From the NCBI GenBank assembly GCA_015296085.1, contig DVDT01000040.1, forward strand, positions 1 through 64,000: a DNA stretch of 64,000 nt, in the 5' to 3' direction. The DNA is from Trichormus sp. M33_DOE_039. GTDB lineage: Bacteria > Cyanobacteriota > Cyanobacteriia > Cyanobacteriales > Nostocaceae. The position numbers and the translations under genes were made by a program. Of the stretch, positions 27,814 through 36,319 are shown in pieces (position 1 is the first letter of the stretch; every line of letters starts with the position of its first letter). The notes under the pieces are model-generated. The model made no database searches. It was not told where the DNA came from and saw only the letters and a list, made by a program, of their open reading frames with translations.

Positions 27814-28153
27814 TGACTCTTTCTTAAGGGATTCCCCGTAGATTTTTCATCAATTTAGACGAGTCAAACCTCAAAAGATGTCGCCGTTACAAATTTTGTT
27901 ACAAAAAACTGTTAGTCATTAGTCATGGGGCATTACTCTTGCCCTTGTCTACGTTGTCCCTTTTGACGGAAGTAGTCCATTAGACGTACTGATATAGTCA
28001 AGATATCGCTTCCTGAGTCAGAGGATATTTAATCTTCATTTCTTTAAAATCGAGCAATGATAGCAAAAAAGTGAGATTAAAATTTTGAATTTTGTAGTGC
28101 AAGCCTTGCCATAGGCTAATCTGAATTTTAACTCCCCTCCAAGGGACGACACC
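27814..28153. other. Divergent intergenic region
   Basis: 340 bp between the RnfD-like gene (-) and the phosphoribosyltransferase gene (+), so promoters of both should be here. I see no hairpin or long repeat. AAGGGA at 28141-28146 sits 7 bases before the ATG at 28154 and is a plausible ribosome-binding site. Confidence 0.5.
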
Positions 28154-28801
28154 ATGTTATTTAAAGACCGCACAGCCGCAGGCCAAATTTTAGCTAGCAA
28201 GTTAGTAGATTATACTAACTGCCCCGATGTGCTGGTTCTAGCCTTACCTAGAGGCGGTGTTCCTGTTGCTTTTGAAATTGCTCAAGCTTTAAATGCCCCC
28301 TTAGATGTGTTGGTAGTACGCAAGCTCGGTGTACCCGATAATCCAGAACTAGCGATGGGAGCATTAGCTTCCGGTGGTGTCCGCATCATTAATCAACAAA
28401 TTGTTGATGATTTAAAGATTAGCGATGAAGTGATTGCCAGAGTAGCAGCCCAAGAACAACGGGAACTAGAAAGACGGGAAAGCATATATCGGGGCGATGA
28501 ACCTTTTCCAGAGTTAACAGGACGCAAAGTGATTTTAGTCGATGATGGTTTAGCCACCGGTGCAACCATGTGGGCAGCTGTAATTGCCGTTAGACAAAAA
28601 AAACCCCATGAAATCGTGCTTGCTGTCCCCGTTGCTGCACCTGAGACATATCAACAATTACAATCCAAAGTAGAAAAAATCGTCTGTATTTCCACACCCA
28701 GCCAATTTTACAGCGTCGGTATGTACTACGAAGACTTTCCTCAAACCACAGATGCTGAAGTCCACGAATTGTTGAAAAAATCAATAGTCAACAGTCAATA
28801 G
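28154..28801 (+). CDS. Phosphoribosyltransferase family protein
   Basis: 215 residues. The PRPP-binding motif is VILVDDGLATGATM (about 119-132), with the acidic pair DD followed by the GxTG-type loop. The N-terminal part has LALPRGGVPVAFEIAQAL, the PPi loop region of type I PRTases. The 215-residue form with PRGGVPV is typically annotated as a stand-alone phosphoribosyltransferase and not assigned to a defined purine or pyrimidine salvage enzyme. Substrate unknown. It precedes the HPF-like gene by 53 bp on the same strand. Confidence 0.88.
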   Translation: MLFKDRTAAGQILASKLVDYTNCPDVLVLALPRGGVPVAFEIAQALNAPLDVLVVRKLGVPDNPELAMGALASGGVRIINQQIVDDLKISDEVIARVAAQEQRELERRESIYRGDEPFPELTGRKVILVDDGLATGATMWAAVIAVRQKKPHEIVLAVPVAAPETYQQLQSKVEKIVCISTPSQFYSVGMYYEDFPQTTDAEVHELLKKSIVNSQ

Positions 28802-28854
28802 TTTGTCTCTACGTTCTCTGCCTTGTCTTTCCCCCACGCTCTTACTTAAAAAAT

Positions 28855-29484
28855 ATGAAAGTACCACTAGAAATTACATATCGCAATTTAGATAGAACAG
28901 ATGCGATTGATAATTTAATTAAGGAAAAAGTGGCGAAATTAGAGCATATTTGCAGTTATATCAATAGCTGCCATATTGCTGTGGAAAAAATACACGATCG
29001 CCCTCGTAGTGGTTCGCCCTATCGTGTCAGAATTGATCTCACTATACCGCCGGGACATGAACTAGTGGCTGAAAGTAATCCGGCTCAGGCTGTGCAGTAC
29101 GAACCACTGGATGTAGTAGTCCGTGAAGCTTTTGATGCAGCGCGTCAGCAGTTAGTGAAATTGACCCAACGTCAAAAAGAAAGCAATCGCACCCAAACTC
29201 TAGCCACCGCAGGAGAAAGCACAGGACTCGTCACCAAACTATTCCGAGATCAAGGTTACGGCTTTATCAAAACCCTAGATAATCAAGAAATCTACTTCCA
29301 CAAAAATAGCGTTCTTCATCACGACTTTGAACGTCTAGAAATTGGTACTGGGGTTCATTGTGCTGTAGAGGAAGGTGAAGAAGGACTACAAGCCAGTACA
29401 GTCAAAATTGTAGATAAGCCAGGCGTGCGAGCTGGTAAATCTAGTCAAACCCTAATTGAGCCGCCCCTAGACTGGAGAGAATAA
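28855..29484 (+). CDS. HPF/RaiA-type ribosome-associated protein fused to a cold-shock domain
   Basis: 209 residues. Residues 1-~110 form the HPF/RaiA fold (VPLEITYRNLDRTDAIDNLI, HIAVEKIHDRPRSGSPYRV), which binds the 30S subunit and inactivates idle ribosomes. Residues ~122-190 form a cold-shock domain with the RNA-binding motif GYGFIKTLDNQEIYFHKNSV. The fusion would link ribosome hibernation to RNA binding. It is shorter than long HPF, and the dimerisation domain is replaced by CSD. It is followed after 2 bp by a small gene, so the two are coupled. Confidence 0.87.
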   Translation: MKVPLEITYRNLDRTDAIDNLIKEKVAKLEHICSYINSCHIAVEKIHDRPRSGSPYRVRIDLTIPPGHELVAESNPAQAVQYEPLDVVVREAFDAARQQLVKLTQRQKESNRTQTLATAGESTGLVTKLFRDQGYGFIKTLDNQEIYFHKNSVLHHDFERLEIGTGVHCAVEEGEEGLQASTVKIVDKPGVRAGKSSQTLIEPPLDWRE

Positions 29485-29486
29485 TT

Positions 29487-29693
29487 ATGAACGGCGAATT
29501 GAAACAAACTGCATCTCAACTTTTAGCCGCGATGCTATCCAACCCTCATATTTACCCCCAAGTTAGTGATGAGGGAGGTTACGGCAGTATGGAACAGCAA
29601 TTGATTCTCACAGCCGTAGAGATGGCAGAAATGCTAATTCAGCATATTGAAAATGCTCATCCCCAAACTGAAAAAGAACTACAACCAAAATAA
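29487..29693 (+). CDS. Small conserved-looking protein, unknown function
   Basis: 68 residues, acidic (MNGELKQTASQLLAAMLSNP ... MAEMLIQHIENA), probably helical, no signal or membrane segment. It starts 2 bp after the HPF-CSD stop, which strongly suggests co-translation. I do not recognise the family. It may act with the ribosome-associated protein, but only proximity suggests it. Confidence 0.65.
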   Translation: MNGELKQTASQLLAAMLSNPHIYPQVSDEGGYGSMEQQLILTAVEMAEMLIQHIENAHPQTEKELQPK

Positions 29694-29920
29694 ATAACTT
29701 TTCGACATTTCCTTCTCCCAATCTAAGCCAGTTACTGCAAAAATTAAAGCAGATACTAGAACTTTTAACCTTAATAAAATAAATTGGGAATTTCTCAAAC
29801 ACAGATGCTTGTCTGGTGGTTTGAGAATTCCCAAACTAATTAGTTACTACTACTGCTAGTAGACAAGATAGCTACTACAGTTTTTTCTTCCTTCTAACTA
29901 AAGAAAGAAATTACATATAA

Positions 29921-30124
29921 TTATTCTGGCTTTTTGTACCACTCTCCATCATCACCCTTTTCATAGTCACGTTTTACTGCACTCCAAGCAACACGAAAAG
30001 CGCGTTCTTCTTCACCGTATTGTTCCTCAGCACTATTGAACGCGGCTATAAAAATTTCTTGCGCATGTTGGGGTAAGTGTTCTTTGACTGAATCTGGTAA
30101 ATCTTCAATCTTTTGGTAAGGCAT
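29921..30124 (-). CDS. ChaB family protein
   Basis: 67 residues: MPYQKIEDLPDSVKEHLPQH, then AQEIFIAAFNSAEEQYG and a C-terminal EERAFRVAWSAVKRDYEK. This is the ChaB fold, named after the E. coli protein next to the ChaA cation antiporter; its molecular role is unclear. Full length for the family. An upstream AGGAG (near 30131-30135 on the minus strand) gives a good ribosome-binding site. No antiporter gene is nearby. Confidence 0.85.
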   Translation of the reverse strand: MPYQKIEDLPDSVKEHLPQHAQEIFIAAFNSAEEQYGEEERAFRVAWSAVKRDYEKGDDGEWYKKPE

Positions 30125-30186
30125 GAAATCAACTCCTTTACTGGTTAGTAAAGAGAGTTAGACTAATTCTTGTGGTCAATTATCAA

Positions 30187-31155
30187 CTAATTAAATATTT
30201 TAGCGCGATTATGAGGCTCATCAAAATCAATCACAGGGCCTTTTGGCACAATGCGTGTAGGGTTAACTTTGGGATGACTTCGATAGTAATGGCGTTTAAT
30301 GTGATCCATGTTACAAGTCTCCTTAACTCCCGGAAATTGATAGAGTTCTTTGAGATAATTCCAAAGATTGGGATACTCGACAATTCGGCGTACATTACAT
30401 TTGAAATGGACATAATACACTGCATCAAAGCGAAATAAGGTAGTAAACATACACCAATCTGCTTCTGTAATTTGGTCGCCACAAAGATAGCGTTGTTTAC
30501 TTAAAACTGCTTCCCAGTAATCAAGAGCCGCAAATAATTCTGTCACGGCTTCTTCATAAGCAGTCTGACTAGTTGCAAAACCAGCACGATAAACACCGTT
30601 ATTAATTGGCTGATAAATTTTATCAATTGTCTCATCAATTACTGTTTGCAAATGTTGGGGATAAAAATTGATCCTTTCTTCAGCTAGAGCATTGAACTCT
30701 GTATCCAACATTCGGATAATTTCGCGGGATTCATTATTCACTATTGTGCCAGTTTGTTTATCCCATAAAATAGGAACTGTTACTCGTCCTGTATAATTAG
30801 CATCCGCCTTAAGATATATTTGCCAAAGGTATTTTACATCATTTACTGTATCGGGAATACTCCCAGGCTCATCCTTAAATTCCCAACTATTTTGATCAAT
30901 TTCTGCTGCAACTACTGATAAACCAATCACATTCTCTAGCCCTTTTAAGCGGCGCATAATTACGGTGCGACAAGCCCAAGGACAAGCCCAAGAAATATAT
31001 AAATGATAGCGACCAGATTCAGCTTTAAATCCACTCGCACCATCGGCTGTAATTTGCTTACGGAATGTAGTGGTGGGGCGAATAAATTTACCCTGTGAAT
31101 CTTCTTGTTCTCGTTCAGAGATCCATTGACCATCCTTAAGAATTCCCAAACCCAT
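30187..31155 (-). CDS. Glutathionyl-hydroquinone reductase (Xi-class glutathione S-transferase)
   Basis: 322 residues, typical length for the family. The signature SWACPWACRT lies at residues 55-64, with the catalytic C58 and the family motif CPWA. The rest has the GST thioredoxin fold and an all-helical C-terminal domain (LCGDQITEADWCMFTTLFRFD). Such enzymes reduce glutathionyl-hydroquinones with glutathione and protect against quinone stress; YqjG and PcpF are characterised members. The start is supported by GAGGAG just upstream on the minus strand. Cytosolic, no signal. Confidence 0.9.
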   Translation of the reverse strand: MGLGILKDGQWISEREQEDSQGKFIRPTTTFRKQITADGASGFKAESGRYHLYISWACPWACRTVIMRRLKGLENVIGLSVVAAEIDQNSWEFKDEPGSIPDTVNDVKYLWQIYLKADANYTGRVTVPILWDKQTGTIVNNESREIIRMLDTEFNALAEERINFYPQHLQTVIDETIDKIYQPINNGVYRAGFATSQTAYEEAVTELFAALDYWEAVLSKQRYLCGDQITEADWCMFTTLFRFDAVYYVHFKCNVRRIVEYPNLWNYLKELYQFPGVKETCNMDHIKRHYYRSHPKVNPTRIVPKGPVIDFDEPHNRAKIFN

Positions 31156-31469
31156 AATTTGCTCCTCGGTTGTTGGTCAATGGTAATAATATCGTTGCTT
31201 GTGGGTAATTGCTCAAAAAATATTTTCTTTGTGAGAAAACTTGATGCAAGAATCAACAGTCAAGGAATTTAATGATAGCGATATTTTTGATTAATAGAGA
31301 ATCAATCTGACTTTTCACGTTATGTGGAAAAGCTAACGTGAAACCTAACCCCCTAACCCCCTTCCCTACGTTCGCGCAGCGTGTCGAAGACAGGGAAGGG
31401 GGAAAAATTAAAGCCTCTCTCCTTGCAGGGGAGAGGTTTGGAGAGGGGTTTTCCAGATCCCGTGAAAAG
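31156..31469. other. Intergenic region holding a dispersed palindromic repeat
   Basis: 314 bp between two minus-strand genes. It carries a full-length copy of the dispersed repeat at 31341-31453, listed separately, and no other structure I can support. The region next to 31156 should hold the promoter of the hydroquinone reductase gene. Confidence 0.6.
31341..31453. repeat. Dispersed repeat, copy 4 (intergenic)
   Basis: Two nested stems: CCCCTTCCCT..AGGGAAGGGGG and CCTCTCTCC..GGGGAGAGG, joined by AAAAATTAAAG. The same pattern occurs at 1291-1402, 4391-4457, 21456-21522 and 42245-42314. This copy carries an extra spacer (ACGTTCGCGCAGCGTGTCGA) inside the first stem. Confidence 0.85.
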
Positions 31470-33671
31470 TCAGAGAAGCAATGAGTTAATGATAATAATT
31501 GCCTGTGGAGGAAGATTAGTAAATCGAATTAAAAAATGATGCTCATCGGCTAGTTTGATAACTTTAGCGTAAATGTCTATTTCTGGTGTATCAACCAACC
31601 TCATTTTGAGATTATTGAGGGGTTCTAAAGAATGTGTAGATTTAAGATAGGCTGTTTTCTCAGAAAGGCTCACCAATTCACCTGGCAATAATATTCCTGT
31701 AGCTTGTTTACCCTGCAAGACGGTATATTCTACTAGTAACGGTGATGCTAAACTCACCATCAAATCATTATCTTCTGGTAAATACAAATTATATTCACCA
31801 CCAATACCACCAATATCATAAATAGTGATTAGTTCTTTAATTCCCTTTGGTTCAATTTGTAATTGTCCAGTAATTTTGAGTTCACTGCGAGAATTTTTAT
31901 ACGTATTTTCAGAAATTAAAATTTGTCCCCCCACTGTATAAGTTTCGATCCGTGCAGCTAAATTGACATGACTACCAATGACTGTATATTGAGCGCGTTT
32001 TTGTGAACCGATATTGCCGGCGACAACTTCACCGGTATTGATTCCAATACCCATTTCTAGCTTTGGGAGGTTCATTTGCTGATTTTGTCGATTTACCTGT
32101 TGCATAGTTAATTGCATTGCAACTGCACAGGCGATCGCCCGTTGAGCATCATCTGGACGACTAATTGGCGCACCAAACATCACAAAGATACCATCGCCAA
32201 TAAATTCGTTAATTGTGCCTTTATGTTGATTAATTACCTCTGTCATTGCCCCCAAATAAAGGTTGAGAATTTGTACTACTTGTTCAGGGGGCAATTGTTC
32301 CGAAATCGCTGAAAAACCGCGTAAATCAGAAAATAGTAGTGTGACTTGACGACGTTCACCACCTATTTTTAAACCTGCCGGAGTTTCTAATAAATTGGCA
32401 ACGACTTCATCAGTGAGGTAGCGTCCCAAGGTTTGCCGCATTTCACCAGCACTTTGAGCAATATATTGCGTAACTGCGATCGCAGAACCTCCCAAGCCTA
32501 AAAGGGCAGGAATAATTGGTAGCCACCAACCAAACATAAACGCCACAAAGCTACCACCAATTAAAACACCACCTGCAACAATAACATTGGCGGCTAAAAG
32601 AGTTTTTTGGTTAATGTAATGGCGTTGTTGCCAACACAAGGTTGCACCAATAATTGAACAAATAAAAATTGCTAATAATTCTACTGATTCTGGTAAAGTC
32701 TTAATTAATGGACGACCATCTAAAGCCACACTCAGAATTTGACTGATTAAATTGGCGTGAATTGTTACTCCTGCCATGCGTTCGGGAGCAGCAAATAATT
32801 TACTAGTATAAGGCGTGTAGAATAAATCTTTTAAACTTTCAGCAGTTGCCCCAATTAATACTATTTTACCGCGTATGAAATCTGGAGGAATTTGATTATT
32901 CTGTACTTGTGATAAAGAAATACTAGCAAATTGCTGCTGTATGCGACCGCGATAATTTAAGAATACTTGATAGCTGCCATCATCAGCTCGGACATAACCC
33001 CCATCATTAGTTTCAAAAATAGGAAAAGCACCCTTGCCCAATTGTAAATAATTGGGATTATTCGCAGATGGCTTTTCAGTAATTCCTTCTTGCTTTAAAT
33101 ACAGCAATGCTAATTTTAAAGCAAAGCTTTCTAACACATCTTCTTCATTTAAATTGACATATAATAAACCCCGGCGGATTTTACCATCACCATCTAAAGG
33201 TAAGTCATTTGAGCCAACTTGTTGGCGTTGTTTGAGTGCTGGTGGCGCATTCACCGCCGCACTATCAAAGCTATCAGAAATTTTCTGCACACCAATTAAA
33301 TTAGGTGTATTACCAAATAGTTTGACTAGATTTTCATGACCTGGATCTACAGGTAAATCCCGATATATATCTAAACCAATCGCCCTTGGTTGTTGTTGTT
33401 TAATAGTGTCTAAAACACTAGCTAGTACCTCATCAGACATCGGCCACTTACCCAATTTTTGGATATCAGCCTCGGTAATTTCTACGATCACAATCCGCTG
33501 ATCTGGTGGTTCTGGTGGACGTAGAAGAAAAAATTGGTCGAGTGCAGCCAATTCTAAGAGTTGTAACAGTCCTGTTAAACGTAATATGATTACCAGGACT
33601 GTAATTCTAGGCACAGCAAAAATAACACCGCGCCATTTCCACATTGCGGGTTTGAGTTTGTTCCAGTGCAT
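31470..33671 (-). CDS. CHASE2-domain class III adenylate/guanylate cyclase
   Basis: 733 residues. An N-terminal membrane segment (~15-40) is followed by an extracytoplasmic CHASE2 sensor (VIVEITEADIQKLGKWPMSD, RGKIVLIGATAESLKDLFYT), then two or three membrane segments (~335-410) and a class III cyclase domain starting about residue 440. The metal-binding aspartates are in LFSDLRGFS and FIGDGIFVMFG. The C-terminal ~90 residues (GILLPGELVSLSEKTAYLKS ... IDIYAKVIKL) resemble a PilZ-like or small beta-barrel module. It would sense an external signal and make cAMP. It starts 2 bp after the DUF928 gene, so they form an operon. Confidence 0.9.
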   Translation of the reverse strand: MHWNKLKPAMWKWRGVIFAVPRITVLVIILRLTGLLQLLELAALDQFFLLRPPEPPDQRIVIVEITEADIQKLGKWPMSDEVLASVLDTIKQQQPRAIGLDIYRDLPVDPGHENLVKLFGNTPNLIGVQKISDSFDSAAVNAPPALKQRQQVGSNDLPLDGDGKIRRGLLYVNLNEEDVLESFALKLALLYLKQEGITEKPSANNPNYLQLGKGAFPIFETNDGGYVRADDGSYQVFLNYRGRIQQQFASISLSQVQNNQIPPDFIRGKIVLIGATAESLKDLFYTPYTSKLFAAPERMAGVTIHANLISQILSVALDGRPLIKTLPESVELLAIFICSIIGATLCWQQRHYINQKTLLAANVIVAGGVLIGGSFVAFMFGWWLPIIPALLGLGGSAIAVTQYIAQSAGEMRQTLGRYLTDEVVANLLETPAGLKIGGERRQVTLLFSDLRGFSAISEQLPPEQVVQILNLYLGAMTEVINQHKGTINEFIGDGIFVMFGAPISRPDDAQRAIACAVAMQLTMQQVNRQNQQMNLPKLEMGIGINTGEVVAGNIGSQKRAQYTVIGSHVNLAARIETYTVGGQILISENTYKNSRSELKITGQLQIEPKGIKELITIYDIGGIGGEYNLYLPEDNDLMVSLASPLLVEYTVLQGKQATGILLPGELVSLSEKTAYLKSTHSLEPLNNLKMRLVDTPEIDIYAKVIKLADEHHFLIRFTNLPPQAIIIINSLLL

Positions 33672-33673
33672 GA

Positions 33674-34459
33674 TTATTTCAATGCCGAATTTTCAGCTTG
33701 GCAACAATCAAGCAATGGTTCGGAGGCGATCGCATTTAACCCCACTGAATTTAAAAATTGTCGCCAATTTAACAAATAACGTAGATTTCGCGGTTCACTG
33801 TAACGTAGTTGTGCGATCGCGGTTAACGCTTCATGCCAAATTCCCCCGTCTGCATATATCTGAGGTAATTTTCGTGCATCTGCGGTAGCCAATTTCTCAG
33901 CTAATGATGCTTCTGGTTGAATGCGTTCTACCCAACCTTCAACCCTAGGGTTTGTACTGAAATCCTGCTGATCACAAACCAGGATGAGATACCAGTGGTA
34001 AGTTTTGTTGATTTTTAGTGACGGCGCATTTTCAGGTAGAGTATAGCTAACAATTCCCGGTCGATTGGGTAGAGTTAAAGTAGTTTCGTAAAATACTTGT
34101 TCGTCTTGATCAGATAAAAGTAAAAACTGAGCTGTTTTTACAGAAGTTTGCGGTAAATACCAGAAAAATTGCGGACGTTCTGCAAAGGTTAGTCCTAATT
34201 TATTGGATGGTATCAGAGAAGTGATAAGTTGTTTTCCACGAATGCAAACAGAACCACGGGTAGAACCACCAGCACTTACAGGCGGCCCTTTGCGTTTTGG
34301 TGGTTTAAAAGCCTGACTAATCAATCCATTTGGCTTTGTATTTTGAGATTGAACCTGTATTTTTTGTGTTGCTAAGGTAGCAATGGGGAAGCAGTAGCAA
34401 TACAAAGGTAAAGAACAGGCAACAATAAATAAAGATAGGGATGCTTTAATACATTTCAT
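33674..34459 (-). CDS. DUF928 domain protein, exported
   Basis: 261 residues. An N-terminal signal peptide (ASLSLFIVACSLPLYCYCFP) precedes a beta-rich domain: GSTRGSVCIRG, LTFAERPQFFWYLP, YTLPENAPSLKINKTYHWY and WVERIQPEASL, typical of DUF928. Probably periplasmic. The family occurs beside CHASE2 proteins in cyanobacteria. Here it is the first gene of a two-gene operon with the CHASE2 cyclase, so it may present a ligand or stress signal to the sensor; this role is inferred from position only. Confidence 0.85.
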   Translation of the reverse strand: MKCIKASLSLFIVACSLPLYCYCFPIATLATQKIQVQSQNTKPNGLISQAFKPPKRKGPPVSAGGSTRGSVCIRGKQLITSLIPSNKLGLTFAERPQFFWYLPQTSVKTAQFLLLSDQDEQVFYETTLTLPNRPGIVSYTLPENAPSLKINKTYHWYLILVCDQQDFSTNPRVEGWVERIQPEASLAEKLATADARKLPQIYADGGIWHEALTAIAQLRYSEPRNLRYLLNWRQFLNSVGLNAIASEPLLDCCQAENSALK

Positions 34460-35018
34460 AATTGAAGTAGAAATGCCTAGGTTAAGTTAATAGAGATATT
34501 CAGCAGATATGCACCCAACTACATTAATTGTTCCCAAAAGTCTCCACAAAATTTCCTATTAGCAACAAACGTCAGATTTAATCCCGGTTTTGGCAGACAA
34601 AATCCAAAAATTACTTTTATGATTTAATTGTGTTTCGACAACAGTAAGATTACTTAATTATATGAATTCAATCAAAACTTTGGAAAGCAAATAAAATCCT
34701 AGTTTCCATACCTTCCTAAAGGGTAAATACGTCTAAAAATTGTTGAAATAAAAAGAATGGCACTAAAAATTACAAAACGAACAAAAATCAACATGAAAAT
34801 TTGAATTTTCTCTAATCAAATATATTAAACACATACAAGTCAAACAATTAACTACTGTTTTTGGTGACATCGACTCAAATTTTATCTGGATTTTGCCATT
34901 TTTATTTTGTCAAACTATTTACAGAAGCAAGAATGTAAGCTTAATATGAATTCAGTGGTGAGCGAGGGAAAATATCGAATCACTACTAAAAATCAACAAT
35001 GAGTTCAAGTGTAAAAAA
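34460..35018. promoter_or_regulatory. Upstream region of gvpA, divergent from DUF928
   Basis: 559 AT-rich bases without a credible ORF. It should hold promoters for gvpA (+) and the DUF928-cyclase operon (-). The gvpA leader ends in TCAACAATGAGTTCAAGTG and an A-run; ATGAGTTCAAGT would open a short uORF overlapping the gvpA start in another frame. No Shine-Dalgarno sequence precedes gvpA. I cannot fix -35/-10 boxes with confidence. Confidence 0.5.
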
Positions 35019-35234
35019 ATGGCAGTCGAAAAAACCAATTCTTCTTCAAGCTTGGCGGAAGTTATTGACCGTATTTTAGATAAAGGTATTGTTGTAGATG
35101 CTTGGGTACGTGTGTCTTTAGTTGGGATTGAATTACTAGCTATTGAAGCACGGATTGTAATTGCATCTGTTGAAACCTACTTGAAGTATGCAGAAGCAGT
35201 AGGTCTCACCCAATCTGCTGCAATGCCTGCTTAA
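35019..35234 (+). CDS. gvpA: Gas vesicle structural protein GvpA (copy 1)
   Basis: 71 residues: [20 protein letters not shown] ... [20 protein letters not shown], the highly conserved GvpA that forms the ribs of the gas vesicle wall. Full length. The ATG follows an A-rich stretch. It is followed after 92 bp by a second copy that encodes the same protein. No gvpC, N, J, K, F/L, G, V or W follows in this window, although cyanobacterial gvpA usually heads such an operon. High expression would be expected from a gene with tandem copies. Confidence 0.98.
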   Translation: MAVEKTNSSSSLAEVIDRILDKGIVVDAWVRVSLVGIELLAIEARIVIASVETYLKYAEAVGLTQSAAMPA

Positions 35235-35326
35235 TTATTAAGTAGTATCAACTCTATTTATTCTTGCCGAATTTCTCTTCTCCAGTAGTTCCAAACCAAC
35301 AACGTAATTATTTCAGGTACAAAAAC

Positions 35327-35542
35327 ATGGCAGTTGAAAAAACCAATTCTTCTTCAAGCTTGGCAGAAGTTATTGACCGTATTTTAGATAAAGGTATTGT
35401 TGTAGATGCTTGGGTACGTGTGTCTTTAGTTGGGATTGAATTACTAGCTATTGAAGCACGGATTGTAATTGCATCTGTTGAAACTTACTTGAAGTATGCA
35501 GAAGCAGTAGGTCTCACCCAATCCGCAGCAATGCCTGCTTAA
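35327..35542 (+). CDS. gvpA: Gas vesicle structural protein GvpA (copy 2)
   Basis: 71 residues, identical in protein sequence to copy 1; the genes differ at only a few synonymous positions (for example GTC/GTT in codon 3 and the codons near the end), suggesting recent duplication or gene conversion. The start is the ATG at 35327 by comparison with copy 1; the frame extends further upstream but that part is spacer. The 92-bp spacer has no terminator, so both copies are probably on one transcript. Confidence 0.97.
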   Translation: MAVEKTNSSSSLAEVIDRILDKGIVVDAWVRVSLVGIELLAIEARIVIASVETYLKYAEAVGLTQSAAMPA

Positions 35543-35582
35543 TTATTCAGCAACTAGCAGTCACCAAAGAGCAATAACTATT

Positions 35583-35627
35583 TTAACTACATTTTTGGGT
35601 AATAACTTATCCATTAAATGTAGTTAA
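35583..35627 (+). other. Hairpin after gvpA
   Basis: A perfect 12-bp inverted repeat, TTAACTACATTT and AAATGTAGTTAA, around a 21-base loop, 40 bp after the gvpA copy 2 stop. No strong T-run follows, so it may stabilise the 3' end of the abundant gvpA mRNA or act as a partial terminator. Confidence 0.6.
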
Positions 35628-35720
35628 TTTATGTATGGTTAATATTTTGTATAGATGTGTTGCCTAGAAAGAGTTTTCTCTTTTTTAAGTTCTTATTGTC
35701 ATATCAATTTAAAAAAGAAT

Positions 35721-35791
35721 TTGTTAGCCACACGGCATAGTAACGCAAGATTTGGCGTTATCAAGATTATTGATGTGTGGCAAATTTTTTT
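35721..35791 (+). terminator. Branched hairpin with T-run, probable gvpA terminator
   Basis: Outer stem GCCACAC (35727-35733) with GTGTGGC (35775-35781), and an inner stem TAACGC (35741-35746) with GCGTTA (35755-35760). The outer stem is followed directly by AAATTTTTTT. It is a plausible factor-independent terminator for the gvpA transcript. Confidence 0.6.
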
Positions 35792-35933
35792 GAAAATAGC
35801 ACAAACTTAATATGATTATTAAATTTAGCTAAGACTGATCATCAATAACCGCTAGCTAAATAGAAATATTCTTCCATAAAGGAAATCCCCTAAACTTATA
35901 GCTAAAAGCTAATCAGTATAGGGGAAAGTTAAT

Positions 35934-36003
35934 TCAACAATGAGTTCTAGTTTAAAAGTAAAAAATGTATGATGCTATCAGTAGCATCAATAAAAATAAT
36001 TAA
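35934..36003 (+). pseudogene. Relic of a third gvpA leader with a 12-codon ORF
   Basis: TCAACAATGAGTTCTAGTTT with the following A-rich stretch and ATG (35965) closely matches the sequence just before gvpA copy 1 (34993-35021). The ATG is followed by only 12 codons, not GvpA. A hairpin GATGCTA-TCAG-TAGCATC (35971-35988) lies within it. It looks like a leftover leader after loss of a gvpA copy. Confidence 0.5.
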
Positions 36004-36319
36004 TTTCTAAGTAATAAAATACAAATTAACTCCTAGATATCATAAGGAGTTAATTAAGCATACAAGATGTGTGATATTTGCCATACAATCAGGATAACAT
36101 ATTGTTTATAAAAAACTAGATATAGTTGAAAAATTTATGACAAAAATAGGACGCTGCTGATGATAATTGATATAGGAATCAGTAATAAAAGCGGATTTCA
36201 ATATATTTATCTGATTCGGTTCGCCACGGATTCAGGGATAAGCTGTTAAATGATACCGTAAATAAATAAAATCTTTGTCAAGCAAAGGTTGATTTGTTGA
36301 AAATTAGCGATATTAGTTT

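Larger units (their letters stand above)
35543..36319. other. Long AT-rich gap after gvpA
   Basis: 777 bp with no credible gene. It contains two hairpins after gvpA (35583-35627 and 35721-35791) and a copy of the gvpA leader without a gvpA gene (35934-36003), each listed separately. I see no remnant of gvpC or other gas-vesicle genes at protein level. Confidence 0.7.

Noticed and set aside
35264-35326. Upstream start for gvpA copy 2
   Set aside because: Copy 1 shows that the real start is the ATG at 35327; the extra codons are spacer.
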